Assembly (NCBI GenBank): GCA_037176885.1
Contig: JAWWNJ010000018.1
Span: forward strand, 310,001-374,000
DNA from: Favolaschia claudopus
Taxonomy: Eukaryota > Basidiomycota > Agaricomycetes > Agaricales > Mycenaceae
DNA: 64,000 nt
Direction: 5' to 3'
Shown here: piece by piece, positions 11,528 through 22,311 of the stretch
How positions within the stretch are numbered: the first letter of the stretch is position 1
Layout: every line of letters starts with the position of its first letter
The notes under the pieces: model-generated
Told to the model about the DNA's origin: nothing
What the model saw: the letters and a program-made list of their open reading frames with translations, nothing else
The model's database searches: none
Translations under genes and position numbers: made by a program

Positions 11528-12047
11528 ATGTGAATCATTTGTCGTTCACTTTGCCCGCAATTAAGATGCTTGAAGGCGTCGGTGATTGGTACGATATAAA
11601 GGAGGGAACATTGGATTCAGCGATCAGCAGACTGAGCGTTCAAACTCCAGTTTGATTTTACGAGGATGATCTGACAGCACGGCAATTGAAAACCGCATTT
11701 CAAGTATGCCAGGTTAGACGAGATTTGCTTTTCGCAGATTGGATGCCTCCGTAAGTTCGGTATGCATATATACAGTATTGGTGGCGCCTAAGACAAGGTT
11801 GCTCCATGATTCAGCATGACTGCATGGGTGAAGCGCAGAAGTGGATCATAAATGAGAAGGGAACACTTGAAACTCGTGCGTGAAGAAGATGGACCAGAGA
11901 ATTTGATCGAGTAGTAGATTCGCCAGATAGTTGTTGAATAAGCAATCTTTGCCTCAAATGCGAGCTTTGTCGGATTGCGGCACTGATTGAAATGAAGCGG
12001 AAACAGGTTCTGTAGGATGCGATACCACCAGAGTATGGAGTGCTTTA

Positions 12048-12424
12048 CAGCCGTTTTGGAAACAATATACGGGTTTTGATCAAGTGGTGCTCATTCGTTT
12101 GTGCTTACCTTTGTTTTGCTTCCCGTCACCAGCTCCACTTCAGCCGAATCTGATTTTCGCTTCCGCCACCCAAAGAACACCAGGAAAAACAGGGGGTTAA
12201 CAGAACTGAGGATCAAGACTCAGCTGCTACTTGCCCAGAGCTCGACAGGGCCATGACTTGCGAGAAAGGGCGAAAACAAGAGACCAGCGGCACTTGATGT
12301 GGTACGGCAACGCCCCACAAAGTGGTGCTCCCGGCTTTGCCGATGACAGAATCGTCAACAAACGTAAGCACAAACGAACGAGCACCACTCAATCGAAACC
12401 CGTATATTGTTTCCAAAACGGCTG
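12048..12424. mobile_element. MITE, CAGCCGTTTTGG family (377 bp)
   Basis: Ends start CAGCCGTTTTGGAAACAATA and are flanked by TA (12046-12047, 12425-12426). Other full copies are at 34791-35147 and 55333-55702; 5' or 3' fragments lie at 12895-12941 and 60898-60924. Non-coding. Confidence 0.9.
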
Positions 12425-12894
12425 TAAATTGGGGGCTGAATGCGCAAGATCGTCGATGATGAGTAGCGTTGGGTTCCAATCATCGTGAGTTTAACCAAGA
12501 GCAGCGGCAGCACCACCAACTCGTCCTCCGCCGCCACTGGCGGATCGTCCCCGGGGTAACCAGAACCTTTCTGGGGGTAGCCATCCGGATTCTGGAATCC
12601 TCACGAGCTGCGGCGAAAGCAATGTGAGCCTCAAGAAATCGATCAAGTTCTCTTTTCTTTTTATTACGGGTTTATTTTGACCTTTTTTGAGCGCAAGAAG
12701 CGGTGCGGGTGAAGGTGCGCGCATCACAGATGGCAACAAGACTATACAGCTGTTTTACGGTTTTTGTCCGGTTTTTGATGGAGTGGGGCATTTCGTTTCT
12801 TGTTTACACCTGTATGCCTCCGAGTCGCCGTATGGCTCCACTCTGGCCTCAAATTGGGCTCAGTGAATGCAGTGGGGCTGCGGTGGAGCGGCTA

Positions 12895-12941
12895 CAGCCG
12901 TTTTGGAAACAATATACGGGTTTTGATTGAGTGGTGCTCTT
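12895..12941. mobile_element. Fragment of the CAGCCGTTTTGG MITE
   Basis: Left 47 bases of the 12048 family, preceded by TA, breaking off where the Ty3-type gag sequence begins. The preceding stretch (12736-12890) starts CAGCTGTTTTACGGTTTTTG, a start also seen at 43597. Confidence 0.7.
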
Positions 12942-14290
12942 TCCCGTCCCGAGCCCACTGATTCCGTCCAGATCCCACTCCTGCTGTGCGCGTCGTGCCA
13001 GGCAGCTTCATCGAGCGCACCCTGCGCAATGCCGTTCACCTACCCCATCCGACCCATCTGATTCGTCGAGCTCAGACTCTGAGCCCTCAGATGGTTCAGG
13101 TTCCGGGAAGTCCTACCTGTCGTGTAATCGTCGCAAGCGCCGTTCCTCGAAGAAGAAACGAACTTCTCGCAGGAAGAATAAAGTGATATTGAAGCCTATA
13201 CCTCCAAAGGAATATGATGGCTCACCGGATGCCATTGCATTCCATCGATTCGTCAAAGAAGGATCGAATTATGTCCAACTTGGCAAAGTTCCAACCGACC
13301 AGCGAGTCTTTTACTTGTCGTACTACTTGACGGCTCGTGCACTCGAATTCTACAACAGCAAGGGTGAGAATGACGAGCATGTTTGGACTCTAAGTGAGTT
13401 CTTTTGGGGTTTATTCAATTTTTGTTTCCCTGTGAACTTCCGCGAGAAACAACGCACTCGATTGCGGTCTTGCGTTCAAGGCACCAAATCAGTATTGATT
13501 CACAAGGCTGAATGGAAGCGAATTTACAATACCATTGGCCTTGAAGTAAACCAGGAAAAGGTTGTGATGTTTTGGCGTAGCCTCAACGCCGACATCCGGA
13601 AAGAAATGTTTCGTGATAAGCTCGACCCCGAAACCTCTTCCTGGGCTGAAGTTACTGCTGGCGCTGAGAGCGCCGAAATTATCGTCAAGGTTGACGATGA
13701 TAATAGGGAGTTTGTGCGAGCGACCCAGGTCGCTTTTCAACCGCTCAGATCTCCGCAACAACAGATACCAGGTATGAGCTCCAAGCGACCTAGGTGAGTA
13801 TCGCCCTGGGGCATTCTTAGGTCGCTGGGACCTCACACCTGAGGCTGCTCGTTGTAGAGATCTGAGCGGTCGCAAAGCGACCCGGGTCGCTTTGCACAAA
13901 CCCGCTAATGATGAACTTGATATGGCTGGATCGAGTAAGACTCAATCCAAGCCTGATGACCAGAAACTGGACTCAGATTCGAACGGGAAACGTCGTACTG
14001 GAGGGCGCGTTATCTCGGTTTCCAGTGTTGAACCCGAACCTTCTACGACTGCGTCGAAATCCCGCGACAGGGGCAAGCAACTTTCGGTTCAGAAACGAAA
14101 TGAATACCTTGCCACAGGTTTATGCTTTAACTGTGGTGTACAGGGACACCTTTCTCGCAACTGTCCTGAACTCAACACGATGGTTTTGAAAGGAAAACCT
14201 CCCGGTTTTGCATCCCACGCAGTTGATTTCGCGCTGAACGATGATCGCGATGCTCTGTTGGAGAGCACGGAAGTTCTTGAACACTTCTAG
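12942..14290 (+). pseudogene. Ty3-type gag with CCHC knuckle, split by a MITE
   Basis: A retrotransposon nucleocapsid polyprotein remnant. After a Ser/Asp-rich and then Lys/Arg-rich N-terminal region (SSDSEPSD, KKKRTSRRK) comes a gag domain with IPPKEYDGSPDAIAFHRF, LGKVPTDQRVFYLSYYL and the final SWAEVTAGAESAE. Near residue 260 the frame enters a 200 bp MITE (13706-13905) inserted at GATGATAATGATGA. Downstream, in another frame, the gag resumes at DELDMAGSSKTQ and contains one zinc knuckle CFNCGVQGHLSRNC, ending at a stop at 14290. No protease, RT or integrase follows. The N-terminus abuts a MITE fragment and is probably lost. Removing the MITE and one TA would make the two halves contiguous, so the MITE is the main lesion. 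Confidence 0.8.
13706..13905. mobile_element. MITE, GGGTTTGTGC family (200 bp)
   Basis: TIRs GGGAGTTTGTGC and GCACAAACCCGC, flanked by TA (13704-13705, 13906-13907). A copy of the same 200 bp length is at 32193-32392; partial copies are at 42372-42478. It contains several GCGACCYGGGTCGC palindromes. It interrupts the gag reading frame. Confidence 0.9.
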
Positions 14291-15468
14291 ATTCGCACGA
14301 TTTCCTCCCTCGACATCGAAATGGTCGTCGAGGAGGGCGAGGATACCCAAATGGTTTGATTTTGATTTTTCGAAGACCATTTCGAACGTTGAATTGATTT
14401 TGAACAAGATTTATTGATTTTTGTATGAAGATTGAGCTCGACGTGGTCGACGATCTGGAGGGCGGATGTGACGGATCGGCGTTCGCATCCGCTCACGGCG
14501 AGATCTGCCCGTGTCGTCCCCATGACTCCACGCACACAGCCTCGATCTTCTTGTATAAGTAGTTTAGTTCTTGTCGTAGTAGCTTTTCTCTTGGTCAATT
14601 TAGTACTTACACCAGTTCTGTCTTGATCCCTGTGTGCCGGAAGTCGACTCCCCCTCGCTTCCGTCACAACGGCCATCTTCAGGGCGTTGGTAGAGGGGGT
14701 ATCCGTCGGTATCCATTGATGTATACGCCTGAAATGGTTTTGGAAAGTATTTTGTGCACCGGCCATTCTCCATGCAAGGGGCTCGAGGGTTCAGAGCCCC
14801 GCACGGGCCATGTACCATACATCTCTGCACAGTTTCGAAAAGGAGCGGCTGAGTATCGGGATCGGGCCACCTGGCCCAGATTGCGGAGTCGATGTCGTCT
14901 GGACTAAGCAGTTTGTGCGGATGGCGGAGGAAAACTAGCGCTTGTGTGTCCGTGGTCAGCGCGCTCGAGCGCTCAACAGTGGATTTCCTTTGATTATCGC
15001 TTTCTTCTTGAGTTCAAAGACACGCGTTACCAATTCAGGGCGGTCATACGATGATTGACCGCGCAGAAGAGCGCGGCTGACTTCGGGCCAATCCGGATTG
15101 GCAGTAACCGTAATGAAGAGATCAACCTTTGGTTATATTGTAAGCGAAAGGAAGGCCGGACAGCAATACTATAAGCCCACCTTGCGGAAGTAGCGAGCAA
15201 TAGCCATAGCATCTTGATAACGTTGCTGCATGTGGCGGGGACCACCAATATAAGATGAGGGAAGAATGAATCGCCGGCCGAGTTCATTCAAATCCACTGC
15301 GTCATCGCGGTTGGAGATGGCATGTCCTCCAGACCACTGTAGAGAGACGCACGCAACTTCTTCTGATTCTGGCGACAGTAGTTGAGCCTGTTTTGATCGA
15401 TGGACGCGAACGCATCAACCATATACTGCTGGAGGAGCCGGCCACCGCGTAGTAAGGTGGAGAACTCA
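14291..15468. other. Gag downstream region, no gene seen
   Basis: Sequence after the gag stop is not recognisable as pol. A GGGGCTCGAGGGTTCAGAGCCCC palindrome-like tract lies near 14780. Nothing else is supported. Confidence 0.4.
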
Positions 15469-15545
15469 TAGTCTCACCAAGTCAGACTCTACAAGATTTA
15501 TGATAGTCGATGAATCTATTATATAGAGTCTGAACTTGATGGCGC
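15469..15545. repeat. TAGTCTC hairpin unit
   Basis: Starts TAGTCTCACCAAGTCAGACT (5 bp stem, 9 nt loop). Then AAGTCAGACTCTA pairs with TATAGAGTCTGAACTT near 15540, giving a larger stem. Same architecture as 4939, 6486 and 56122 but with different stem bases. No target duplication found. Confidence 0.5.
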
Positions 15546-15803
15546 CTGTCATCCAAGACCTCGGATTCTGTGACACACGTGCCAGTTCACACGGTCGGAT
15601 AAGGAAATGACACGTCGTTCGGAAAACTTGGCGGTCCAACTTGAGCCCAATATGCAGCTTGTTGGCTGTATGGAGGGCTTGAAACCCCTTATTTACACTT
15701 GCCGGGGCTGATATTTACCATTGTGAAGCATCTGGGACTTTGGGCGGGGTCGTAACCAGTACGTATGCCGAAGATACTATACTTATTCCATGAACGCAAT
15801 ATT

Positions 15804-16046
15804 ACTTGATGGTTATGGTCCTAAAGCGTAAAATAGCACTGAATTATGTCTATCTATGGGCTGGGCAGTCTTTCAATACTTCTCTAGGCTTGCGAAGCCT
15901 TCACAGTGGGTCGTCGCTGCGTACCATAGCACCGAAGCGTATACGTGTCATGCCCCATTGGGGCGTGGGGAAATGCACATGATGTTACAGCCGTGACAAA
16001 ACCGAGGTCCGGGTCGAACCCCGCCAACAATTTCAGACTAGAGAAC
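15804..16046 (-). repeat. B-box-containing dispersed repeat, copy 1
   Basis: About 240 bases nearly identical, in reverse orientation, to 62237-62483. Read on the minus strand it begins near TAGTCTGAAATTGTTGG, then the pol III B-box-like GGGGTTCGACCC, then a body ending in TAGGACCATAACCATCAAG. This suggests a tRNA-derived SINE or a tRNA-containing repeat. No tail or target duplication is clear, and no A box is certain. Confidence 0.55.
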
Positions 16047-17300
16047 TCAGTGTCACGGGTAAAGAGACGGAAGGCGTAATAGCGCGTCTGAATGAGGCTG
16101 CCAGGTCTTTCCTTGTCCGGTTCGTTGACAGCTCATCCCGAGTTGCACGACGAACATCTATTTTGCAGTCGGTTCAGCGAGGCAAATAACAGCAAAAGAA
16201 GCCAGACGAACTTTGCGGCCGCGGCCGCGTGGGATTAGCCCGATATCAATGAGGAGGTTGATTTGGAGGAATCGCAGGCCGGGCTGAAGCGCCATGAGAA
16301 ACAGATTTCCGAGCAGCGCCTGTCAACTTACACCTGGCCTGGAGAGGCGAGAGTCTTGATTGCTGTGTTGTAGGCGGAGTCGGGAGCCCATTTTGAATGG
16401 CCTTGATATTTTCATGAGGCTCTAATTGTTGTTAAATGGCATGAATCAACTTGCCTGCAGAACTCTGGAGTTGCGTGTATTTGGAGGAGGGTCTACAGCA
16501 GACAGAAAAATAACCGTTTCCGTTTCGATTTAATTTGCGGGGGGGTGAAAACAGTTTGTAAACAGTTTGCTAGTACGTGCCAATCAGCAAGCCTCTAGCG
16601 CAATATATGAGGCCAAGTAGGCTTAATCTCACCCAGGAATACATACCAGGAATACTTCCCGATGTTATTAGTGAGTTTTCGATCTGTTCTCCTTGCCATT
16701 GGGGTATGTTTACTTCAATGACGTAAGTGTTTGCCCAGAAAGGAAATCAAGTCAACTCTGCACTCAAACAAATTTGACTCTGGATACTTCGGAGAAGGTA
16801 CTTGGGCCCGGAAACAAGCACCTGAAGCACAGGGTAGCAAAATGAATAGTAAAACAACTCACACTGACGTGGAGAGAATGGTCTTTGCATGTCCAGATTT
16901 TTGCGCTCCGAAAAACGTTTATAAACGGTTTTAAACCATTTCCGTTTAGTTTGCCAGATCTCGCAAACGAAAACTAAATGGTTGGAGCCTTAAAAAATAT
17001 GATTTGTATGCCGGAGTTCCGGCCTACAGAAGGGGGAGCTTGCGCGAATCCGTATCGATATTTACGATGCACATTGGAGTAAAGTAAGTTTTGAGTAAGT
17101 TGAACAAGAGATTATACTCGTACACTACGCTCAAGTAGAAGTCCATTCCTTGGCTGTCGAGGGTAAATGTTAATTAAGTTGAGCTCTCTATTGTGGATCA
17201 GTCTCAAGCATCCGCATCCGCATTGAACCTGTTATGTACATTGGCTTTTTTCAGTCGTCCCCAGTGAAAACTCGTTCGAAAGTCACTGCGATTTCAGCCA
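16047..17300. other. No gene seen; AT-rich short repeats
   Basis: Contains a GCGGCCGCGGCCGCG run near 16217 and paired TTTCCGTTT/AAACGG tracts (16515-16590, 16915-16980). At 17008 and again at 17922 the sequence GTATGCCGG..CCGGCCTACAG followed by GGGGGAGCTTGC occurs, marking two copies of one repeat end. Confidence 0.4.
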
Positions 17301-17339
17301 CAGTCTTGAAGCTTTACCGCGGACGCGTGAACTCGCTGC

Positions 17340-17820
17340 ACTCCACCGGAAAAGGCGGGAGAGCCGAGGCAGCCCCTATGTATCTACAGGATACATAACA
17401 ACTGTAGCTACGTGAGTGCGCATGAAAACAGCAAGATAGACTAGGAGTGGGTGGGTGGGACACAAAAAATGAGCTATGACGACAGCGGGGGAGAGGACTA
17501 GGGCCGGGGGAGAAGACTAAGGTCGTGCGGGAGGGAGGGGGGAGTCACCGAGCCAAAAGCACGACGGGGTGGAGGCCGGCAAGACGAAAAAGAGATGGAG
17601 CATGTGATAGATGGCATCACCTTTGCCGTCTCTTCATGTTCCCATCACCAACCATCACTCGGGATCAAGCGGACTCTCTCTGGATCAAGAGGAAATCTCT
17701 CGCATCACTCGGAGTCACAATATATCACGCATTTATTGATTACATCAAAACGCTCTCGAGCACAGCTTATTGCTTTTCGGTGACGGCTCTGATAAAAGGG
17801 GGAGCAAGCTCCCCCAATGA
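17340..17820. repeat. Dispersed repeat ending in a perfect GC hairpin
   Basis: 17340-17640 is homologous to 43720-44060 (shared CAGCCCCTA, AGGAGTGGGTGGGTGGG, GATCACCTTT or GCATCACCTTT). It ends in AAAAGGGGGAGCAAGCTCCC plus two C, a perfect palindrome that also ends the sequence at 18455-18478 and, in reverse, at 34270-34297. A shared terminal hairpin on otherwise diverged tails resembles a rolling-circle or non-autonomous DNA element end, but there is no CTRR motif after it, so I do not call a Helitron. Confidence 0.5.
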
Positions 17821-18284
17821 GGCCTTGCAAGTATGCACGTGTTTAATATGATGGGCGTTGATCTCACCATGCATCCTCCTGTATGTTCTAGGCGTAGTAC
17901 ATTGAGCTGGAACGTAGGTTTTGTATGCCGGATTCCCGGCCTACAGGTGGGGGAGCTTGCACGAATCCGCATTTCAAATTCAATGCATGTACACTGTACA
18001 GTATGTTAGGTTTACTATGGAAGCAGTAGAATAATTTTATGACGATTGGACTTTGGCGATGCTGAAGAGGACTGGGGGAATGATGCTGACTGAATTTCCG
18101 AGTTGTGTGTTGGTTGTGCAAGCTTGGTGCAAGCTCAAGACTAGAAATTCATGAACGCAATTGTCTACATACAGTACCTCGCAAATTTGAAGATTACTTA
18201 TGGTCTGACATCTGTTTTATGCATGAAGCGGTAAACTGGATGCAGGCATCGAGATTCGAAGCAGAAAAGACACTGCCAGAGCGT

Positions 18285-18481
18285 TCCATCAGCGGAATCA
18301 TCACTACATCACTCTGGATCAGGCGGGCTTGTGCTGGATCACAAACCATCAGTGATATCAGTATCGGGACATGTTTTCGTCACGGCACATGCTGATTTAC
18401 GATACCCATCAACGCTCCAGCACAGCCTCATCGATGCCTCATCACCGGTGTCGAAAAGGGGGAGCAAGCTCCCCCAATAAT
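18285..18481. repeat. Second copy of the hairpin-ended repeat tail
   Basis: Shares GGATCA-containing words, AACGCTCCAGCACAGC and the terminal GGGGGAGCAAGCTCCCCCAA palindrome with 17650-17822. Non-coding. Confidence 0.5.
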
Positions 18482-18824
18482 GTTCAATTGAGTGATATTG
18501 AGCCACATGAGGATATGGTTGTTGAGACCCGCGCAAAAAATCGGTCCAGGAGGACGTTTTGCGGTGTGGTCAGCCTGAGTTACATAACATCCTCGAAAGA
18601 AAAATGTGTCGAAAAGAAACTCTGAGGCAGCACTTATATCCTTAGAAATGTACTCAGAAACATAAGCGAGCATGAAGATACTCGAACTTCTGAGGGTCGC
18701 ATGCATATAACGCGAGAGCAAGTGGTTTCGGTGAGATCAACGCCCATCATAAACACGAGCATACTGCAAGGCCTCATCTTTGATGGCGCTTGACAGATGG
18801 CCCCTTGGTATATGGGCAATGGTC

Positions 18825-18847
18825 TAGTCTCGTGACCAGACTCTTAT
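18825..18847. repeat. Solo palindromic TAGTCTCG end
   Basis: TAGTCTCGTGACCAGACTC: stem AGTCT/AGACT around loop CGTGACC. Matches the TIR architecture of the 80 bp element at 11448, but no partner end or 9 bp duplication was found nearby. Confidence 0.5.
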
Positions 18848-18849
18848 AG

Positions 18850-20290
18850 GGAACCCATGTTGGTGTCAGTAATTGAGCTCAAATTGAGGTAGCGCTCAAA
18901 TTGAGACCTAAGGGTTACTCCGGCAGCGGAGCAGGATCTTAAATGATAAGCTGAACGGAATGACTTTTGACGTCAAAATTATTCCCTTTTTAGATCAACG
19001 GTGGACTTCAACTGACACTCATCATTGAGATCACATAGGTCTCACTCCGGGTTGGCGGTGTAAAGTAGGTTACACGACTGTGAGAGAACGTGGCTGAGTG
19101 TTGCCGCGGCTCGACTCGCGTGACAGTCCGGCTTGAGCGCGGCTCAGCTTCTTCCGTTCCACAGGATATGTAGTAGCATAGGCGTTGGCCGACCGCCTAA
19201 AGAGTCTCTCAGCGGCTATCTCCGGCTTGAACGCCTATTCCGCCAATGAGCAGTTTTGAGGCACGAGAGGTTCTCGTCATCTGGCGCCAATCAAAGCTCA
19301 CGTTCGTACGTCACCTTCTTGCTTCCACTCCCGCCGCCGCTTCCTCTTTCCTCCCATTCCCTGGCTCATGGACCCCGTCAACGGAGTAGAGGACCGCGAC
19401 GTTACGGAGATAACAGATCTTGGCACCACCGCGGTGAGCTCACACTGTCCAACTGCTTGAGTTTCTTGACTGAAATATTTGGCCGATGCAGCACGGAGGG
19501 TGGTCCAATCCCGTGTTCACGAGTCCCACCTCCAACCTATGCTGCTGCCGCCGGTTCTCGTCTACATCACTGAAGTCCGGGAAATTTCTTCGCTGAATGG
19601 GCAGAGAATCGATCTCTACCTGCCTATTATCCACGTAAGTAACGGTAAGTTGTCATGCGATTTTGATTCTCCTCAGCCCGACGCTGTAGCGTGCGCTGGT
19701 CGTCGCAGCCAATGATATTGCCCAAACCCGTAACCATGGATGAAGCTCATTCGAATGCCATCCAATGGTTTAATCGGGTGCATTCTCTTTCTCCTTTACA
19801 GCCGGGAGCTGTCATGCGCTGACGATAGCCCAACTTGGTCATACAAACAAACTATTGTACAACGGTGGCGTCCGTAGGTACAGAACTATTTCCATGCAAA
19901 AGGCACAGGCAGCGAACGACTGCTCAGTCGCCTGCACAGCCATTGAGTGAGACTGTGAACAAATACTTATAGACCAAACGTACTATGTTCTTCTCCAAAC
20001 ATCCGACCTCCGAGACTTGGTCTGGGAAAGGGTGGAGATGAGCTCCCTGTAGTATTGCCTTCTTCAAAAGGCTTCCATAAAGCCAAAGGTGCCTCAAGGG
20101 GAGTGGGATGCAAGAATTGGAATGTGTCATCGATGTCCGACGACATGGTATCTGACGAACCACCATCCGAAGAGCATTCATATCCAAATGGGTCGCTGCT
20201 ACCCTGGCGGATAAGGTTTCCGAAGGATGATGCTGTACTGCTGGGTGAGCCAGCGGATGCCTGCGGCTCAAAATCCGGGGAAGGGGATGT
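18850..20290. other. Possible spliced fragments, nothing firm
   Basis: A frame starting ATG at 19368 reads an acidic N-terminus (DPVNGVEDRDVTEITDLGTT) up to a good donor GTGAGC at 19434 and an acceptor at 19495, but the best following frame (VVQSRVHES, VLVYITEVREISSLNGQRI) is out of phase. The frame 20055-20294 ends directly before the TGTAACGCCCC repeat start and may be the tail of a degraded pol polyprotein. Neither is reliable. Confidence 0.3.
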
Positions 20291-21262
20291 GTAACGCCCC
20301 GGTATGAACGAAAATCGAAAACGAAAACGCGGCTAGCTGATAATGATCAGGCGGTCTTCCAGGCCATCAAGTCCATCAATTGCCAGCATTCAGAAACGAA
20401 AATGACCGGGCAAAGAAGCCGAGAGGTATAAGTATCATGTTTGCTACGAATCTCATACTTGGGTATCGTAAAAATTTCTATTTTATGATTTTGAAGTGAA
20501 GTGATCTTCACTCTTCAATTAAGTGCTAAGTAAGACACGCCGTGTGCGTGACCTGGTACAGCCACTCGGACGCGTTCGGCAAGCGGCCGATGACACAATA
20601 GACCACGGACATTGATATACTGTGACTGTGACATCAATCCAATCTATGTAAATAGGAAACAAGAATGGACTACATAAAGTAAACAAATATTATTATTGTC
20701 AGGACATGAATTTGTTCGTTCGCATCATTCCGAGTTGGGATGTTCCTTATCTCTTGATATCTATCTACATCTATATACTTCCCGTAGTTGAGTATGGTCT
20801 ACAATCAATCACTCTTACTCTTAACCCCCATCTTGACCTCTGAGTCTTTCTCTCTTGTGCCCCTCCGTGTGCTCCTGCACCTGCACTCCAGCAGCTCTTG
20901 TTCCGATCGAGCTCTATCGGCTTCCAGCCACCTCGGTTTATATTCTGATAATTATTTTATATTTATCGGTTAATTTGTGTTGGCTGCCGGCAGTAGCTAA
21001 GTTGCACGAGCATCTCAATTTGCGGAGGGAAAAAACGGCAATTTCGGTTAATTTTAAGTAGTAGCCGAGCATCGGAACGGGACCAACATGAGCATGTACG
21101 TGACCGTGACCCTTGGCGTCATAGAGCCGACCTTGACTTGTTCCGTGCCGACTGCTTCATTTTCGTTTCTGAACCTGCTGCCGACGGGCACCACCGGCCA
21201 TCTATCGGCTATTCTATATATAGTCGTTTTCGTTTTCGTTTCTAGTATATACTCCTAACGCC
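20291..21262. repeat. Long dispersed repeat, copy B (LTR-like)
   Basis: Begins TGTAACGCCCCGG and ends near the poly-purine GTCGTTTTCGTTTTCG. Shared with copy A at 6966-10631. Compared with A it has an extra 240 bases (20700-20945) and its internal segment 20439-20641 is inverted. It most resembles a solo LTR of a Ty3-type element; no second LTR or pol is in the window. Confidence 0.55.
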
Positions 21263-22296
21263 CCTTGGCCTCCCCCACCTCTGACATATGCCGTAACAAA
21301 TTTCCTTTTTTGGTTAACTGATCCGAAAGCGAATCTGGCGATGGAGGGCGAACAACCTACCTATTTTACTGTAAAGGCTTTTTGGGTGTTGTATGTATCT
21401 TAAGTGCTGTAGCTAGTTCTGTATGAAGGTGGTTGGTCTTAAGGGCTTCTTTCAACAAAAAAGCTTGAATTTGAATATATCTAATCAGTTGCAGGCATGG
21501 TTTGGGGGGGATTTTGAGATGCTGGGGTGAACAATGTTCCCCCCAGACCCCCCTCCTTTGGCCTGACGGCACATTGAAGGAGAGATAGATTTATTTTTGC
21601 CTTTTGTGTCGCCGATTTCAATGCTTAATACAATATTGATGGGAAATCTAGCGCGGGGGAGACCGAGGAGTGAGGCAGATGGCGCAAAGTGAGGGGGGGG
21701 ATATATTGTACTCGCGTGGTCCAAATGCCTGAACAACGAGTTTACGGGTAGAATTGATGCGAGGCTAAAACCGAGCAAATGATTTCGGCTAGACTCTAGA
21801 TTCCCGCGCTATCTGACGCGTCGCTGCTCTGCCTTCCACCACTACTTATCGTGCACGGTACATGCCCAGCCTCGACGACCCGTGAAAAAGAAGCATGTAA
21901 GACTCTTCGCTCTGAATCTCACAAAGCCACGAGTCGATAATACTGTATTCAATTCCAGATACTTAATATTTGCGGAGTGTACTCAACCGCCCACTGGAAC
22001 AGTGGAACGCGCTTTGGCATTACATACTGTCATAAATAAGTAGTATGATATGATTTGCATGGAGTTTTGAGATTTAGTGCTATGTAGTAGCAACCGGGCA
22101 GGGCAAGCCAATAAGCCCAAAAAAACTGCTGTTGATATGTACCCCAGCGAGCTCAAGCCTGCAAATTTCGGACCTCCTGGAGCAGTTTGCAGACTCGGGA
22201 GTCGGCCTCCAGCTGACTGGCAGTGACGGGAGAGGCGCCGTCGCCTCGCCCTTTGGCTTTGGCACCGAAATTGATGAGTGGTACGAGAGAAGGGAG
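21263..22296. other. No gene firmly seen
   Basis: Poly-G runs (21505, 21539, 21700) and frames of low complexity. The frame 22132-22311 (GTEIDEWYERREKTFDM at its end) leads into the half-LINE insertion site and could be an upstream exon of the DDE-like gene, but the join across the site does not stay open. Confidence 0.3.
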
Positions 22297-22311
22297 AAAA
22301 CATTTGATATG

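Noticed and set aside
17797..17830. Helitron 3' end
   Set aside because: A terminal hairpin is present but no CTRR motif follows at the expected distance in any of three copies, and no Rep/helicase is in the window.
19368..19715. Small spliced gene starting at 19368
   Set aside because: Good donor and acceptor but the plausible second exon is out of phase; kept only as a note in the region entry.
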